Assembly (NCBI RefSeq): GCF_900172345.1
Contig: NZ_FWFY01000005.1
Location: forward strand, 182,536-246,535
Reading direction: 5' to 3'
Length of the DNA stretch: 64,000 nucleotides
Source: Limimaricola soesokkakensis
Lineage (GTDB): Bacteria; Pseudomonadota; Alphaproteobacteria; Rhodobacterales; Rhodobacteraceae
Both the position numbers and the translations under genes were made by a program. Every line of letters starts with the position of its first letter. The stretch's first letter is position 1. Shown here piece after piece: positions 63,401 through 64,000 of the stretch. The notes beneath the pieces were generated by a model. That model saw only the letters and a list, made by a program, of their open reading frames with translations. It made no database searches and was not told the DNA's origin.

Positions 63401-64000
63401 GTTCACGATCCTTCTGCAGGACGTCGTCGAAGCGCCGCCTGCCATCGTTCTCTCGATCTCCGACGCGCCGATGCAGGTCGAGACCGGCAACACGGGAACC
63501 ACCAACCTGGCCTTCGGCCTGAGCGTGGGCAATACCGGCTTCACCGGCAATCTGACGGTGAGCTTCAGCGTCGGTGCGGCAGCCGCCCAGACCCAGATCG
63601 TCAGCTTCACGGGCGGGATCGGCATGCTGACCGTGCCGGTCGCCAATGACGATGTCGACGACGGCGACGAGATGGTGGAGGTCACCCTGACCGGCGCCAC
63701 CGGGACCGGTGCGGCGGTGACGCTCGGCACCGCGACCGCCGGCGGCATGGTCACCGAGGACGACGTGGCGCCCCCGCCTGTCGACGTCCTTCTGTCGATC
63801 ACCAACGCGCCGACGCTGGGCGAGACCGGCGACACCGGGACCACCGATCTCGCCTTCGGGCTGAGCCTGGACAACACCACCTTCAGCGGCGATCTGACGG
63901 TGACCTACAACGCCGGCTCGGCGACGAACCAGACCCAGGCCGTCAGCTTCGCGGCTGGCATCGGCACGCTGACCGTGCAGGTCGCCAATGACGATGTCGA
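57462..64000 (+). CDS. Giant exoprotein: animal-type haem peroxidase + RTX + Calx-beta-like repeats (partial)
   Basis: The frame opens at ATG 57462 and stays open to the window end: 2,179 codons, 3' end missing. There is no signal peptide, as expected for type I secretion. The peroxidase part starts near residue 75 (FPRLLDPVYRND) and is interrupted by an Ala-rich coiled-coil of about 300 residues (about 170-480). It resumes with FGQFFDHGLDL (distal H517, D516), GDGRGNEN (R795, E798), HSEHNR and RFGHSML (proximal H919). Calcium repeats of the GGxGxDxx kind follow at residues about 1268-1400 and 1555-1580. EF-hand-like loops (FNGDGDFDDPGE, LNGDGFIAVTD) lie near 1684-1715. From residue 1992 there are Calx-beta-like repeats of about 112 residues. 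Type I secretion genes are not in the window. Confidence 0.85.
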   Translation, partial: MVTNFIVNKHDLQFILQQIKISEAHASGTDITEAIRQVYGVDAEDAALLPAGLRTVDGTLNNLLPGQAHFGAAQTKFPRLLDPVYRNDNDGDSIDFDGPGPSPAITNTDYGVIDGQGHVGTGTVVDADPRTISNLIATQDVSNPAAIRAALKLAGVEGPAQTAATNAISAAYRATLNANGANAEVAAATAVVAEASADASAANAALAAATALQALYAAGLSAAEGLPATMTTAQTAVQDLIAALRMITDEPAPVLEFNLSPPDQAAFTNMAAYNEAHADWLASDQTASEPQLLDFLDSDGFNAATTEFNNAQSAHTAAEEKYDTDFAAYSATMATASLALEAAMRAVENAETAAGNVVTALGDSTTNGALTLFGQTTDLRTTIEGIAADTLDPNDATTLSDALADFTGAPGLAQSNIDDLGALKSIADTDLAAAQSEADDASAVLEAANVELATAQDAANTSGTPEQAAAALQDRLDQFGIQVGEDGGLIIENQSPDIGLSASFNTAMTIFGQFFDHGLDLVNKGGNGTVYIPLKADDPLIAGADKVFGTADDLPEHLRFMTLTRATPTWDADGTAQHVNATTPWVDQNQTYTSHASHQVFLREYVRKNIGDGEKAYSTGHLLDGRASSGFGNKDGALANWGEVKAQALSMLGIRLQDTDVHRVPLLLTDQYGNLIMGNQGYAQLVMAPDDDHAETWLKEGTAQGVTTEGSFASGVAFLADIAHTAVPTDLLDANGEVRTVDHDRNPGTPEVPVTAIAADGDDVAGNAVGTNQRGQITEYDNELLDRHFISGDGRGNENIGLTAIHTVFHSEHNRVVEANKQTILDSGDRAFINEWLLVDLGPNDPIPTSVNDPALEWDGARLFQAGRFSTEMQYQHMVFEEFARRIQPAIDPFVFTNTADIDGSIIAEFAHTVYRFGHSMLNGSVDRLDNDLGVVGGGDQLSLIEAFLNPVEYLDGGTDVAAIQGALLRGMSRDVGNEIDEFVVPALQSNLLGLPLDLAALNIARGRETGVPSLNETRAQLSDDFGLPDLKPYTSWNDFVQNIKNPLSVINFIAAYGTHATIENAGTLQAKRDAATLLVLGGAGAPEDRIDFLNARGDYVSEKGGLDNVDLWIGGLAERLNEFGGMLGSTFNFIFEYQMERLQNGDRFYYLSRTQGLNMLNQLEQNTFSDIIMRNSDLGDKYATHLSSHIFVTPDMILELDRGIAQEDYNPDDTSPNRSGFDPVWDDPILQSLDPKVTRSYSGVTADGGHDVGGTLRFRGGEHVVIGGTEGNDRLISDIGDDTIWGDGGDDYINSGQGADEVYGGDGDDIIEDPFGENFLRGNAGNDVISTARGFTLAFGNEGSDAIFLGQDAAEAFGDEGNDFILGSSGPDLLHGGEGDDWIEGGEGFDVIAGENSELFFNSSIIGHDVAWGQGNDQDYDLESGDDIALSGIGVQRFEGMFGFDWSTAKFDVAGVDHDMAIPIFTTDPQQILRDRFDQMEALSGWKFDDRLAGDDRGQILGGVGPGAEAEASFTDHILTQEGIDRIDGLEEWMGGARETLFGAVPGADVSSYRDGNILMGGNGNDIIMGRGGYDLIDGDAWLNVRIRIMVGGTEYTAESLTTDTMVAGAKAGRVYNVETGELAFGGRSLKSLLLDRTIKPGDMSIVREIKYDDTPQNNIDTAVFRGTFAEYRIEGRGHFIDFNGDGDFDDPGEDVAQAAYDLNGDGFIAVTDLDDGRTGAIVDGVALPTRNQLTDDTDLLKNIEMLQFSDQTIDIRNAANGTNQRATGLVEIADPTQLLGGVTPFVGQVLSAAAFDLADADGLTLGTNGLPQGFQIEWQSMLGGKPTWTTVANNQIEYTVRETDIEGSLRAVAVFKDNNGITERVYSAATATPTAPFSVEENAAPGTMVTTQIPPTHEGEAGQFHQIRAGIDAGGRFEVVQSGQDFLGNPLYQLVVAGGDMDYEFQDAFQIVDNQYQIVIDTYDLDPAAGGDLIDSREFTILLQDVVEAPPAIVLSISDAPMQVETGNTGTTNLAFGLSVGNTGFTGNLTVSFSVGAAAAQTQIVSFTGGIGMLTVPVANDDVDDGDEMVEVTLTGATGTGAAVTLGTATAGGMVTEDDVAPPPVDVLLSITNAPTLGETGDTGTTDLAFGLSLDNTTFSGDLTVTYNAGSATNQTQAVSFAAGIGTLTVQVANDDV
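63435..64000 (+). repeat. Tandem Calx-beta-like protein repeats
   Basis: Repeat 1 covers 63435-63770 (112 codons). Repeat 2 starts at 63774 and runs off the window. Matching stretches include ETGNTGTTNLAFGLS with ETGDTGTTDLAFGLS, and VPVANDDVD with VQVANDDVD. DNA similarity is also high between the repeats, which suggests recent duplication. More copies are likely past the edge. Confidence 0.75.

Overview
The window is high-GC DNA from an alphaproteobacterium, most likely Rhodobacterales (Roseobacter/Paracoccus relatives). The evidence is the gene content: TRAP and ABC uptake systems, BKACE enzymes, a carnitine dehydrogenase-thioesterase fusion, and RTX-type exoproteins. The placement rests on family recognition by eye, not on a search.

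Layout. 0.1-1.3 kb: a ccdAB-like toxin-antitoxin pair and a MarR regulator. 1.6-4.8 kb: an RpiR regulator divergent from a BKACE / class-III aminotransferase pair. 4.9-9.4 kb: a TRAP transporter (dctMQP) divergent from an RraA-like aldolase and a FadR-type GntR regulator, with repeated ATTACAAA motifs between them. 9.5-22.1 kb: an alginate-use locus with kdgF divergent from algS-algM1-algM2-algQ, a PL15 exo-lyase, a DEH-reductase-type SDR, a ketoglutarate-semialdehyde-type dehydrogenase, a KDG kinase and a secreted PL7 lyase carrying an F5/8-type domain. A MATE transporter follows. 23.7-29.5 kb, minus strand: a GntR regulator, a second AlgQ-like binding protein, a Gfo/Idh/MocA oxidoreductase, a mannonate dehydratase and a GNAT. 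30-34 kb: xylB, a LacI regulator and xylA. 34.6-37.9 kb: a MarR regulator divergent from hmgA-fah. 39.2-45.6 kb, minus strand: a five-gene operon that could convert gamma-butyrobetaine or carnitine to glycine betaine. Its upstream ABC permease survives only as a C-terminal stub next to an IS30 element. 45.8-48.5 kb: two adjacent decayed insertion sequences (IS30 and ISNCY type). 48.9-56.1 kb: a sparse accessory region with an orphan protein, pseudogenes, a Crp-like regulator, a C69 dipeptidase, two VOC proteins, a DUF1428 protein and IS/ATPase remnants. 56.1-64 kb: a small secreted K/D-rich protein, then a giant exoprotein open at the right edge, with an animal-type haem peroxidase domain, RTX repeats and Calx-beta-like repeats.

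How the genes fit together. Alginate would be cut outside the cell by PL7. Oligomers would be imported by AlgQ-AlgM1M2-AlgS and reduced to monomers in the cytoplasm by PL15. KdgF and the SDR would process the unsaturated monomer to 2-keto-3-deoxygluconate (KDG), and KdgK would phosphorylate it. The second AlgQ operon feeds the same pool through mannonate dehydratase, whose product is also KDG. In the betaine operon a CoA ligase, acyl-CoA dehydrogenase, CaiD-like hydratase, carnitine dehydrogenase-thioesterase and BKACE form a continuous route. All function calls are by motif and family recognition; none was checked against a database.
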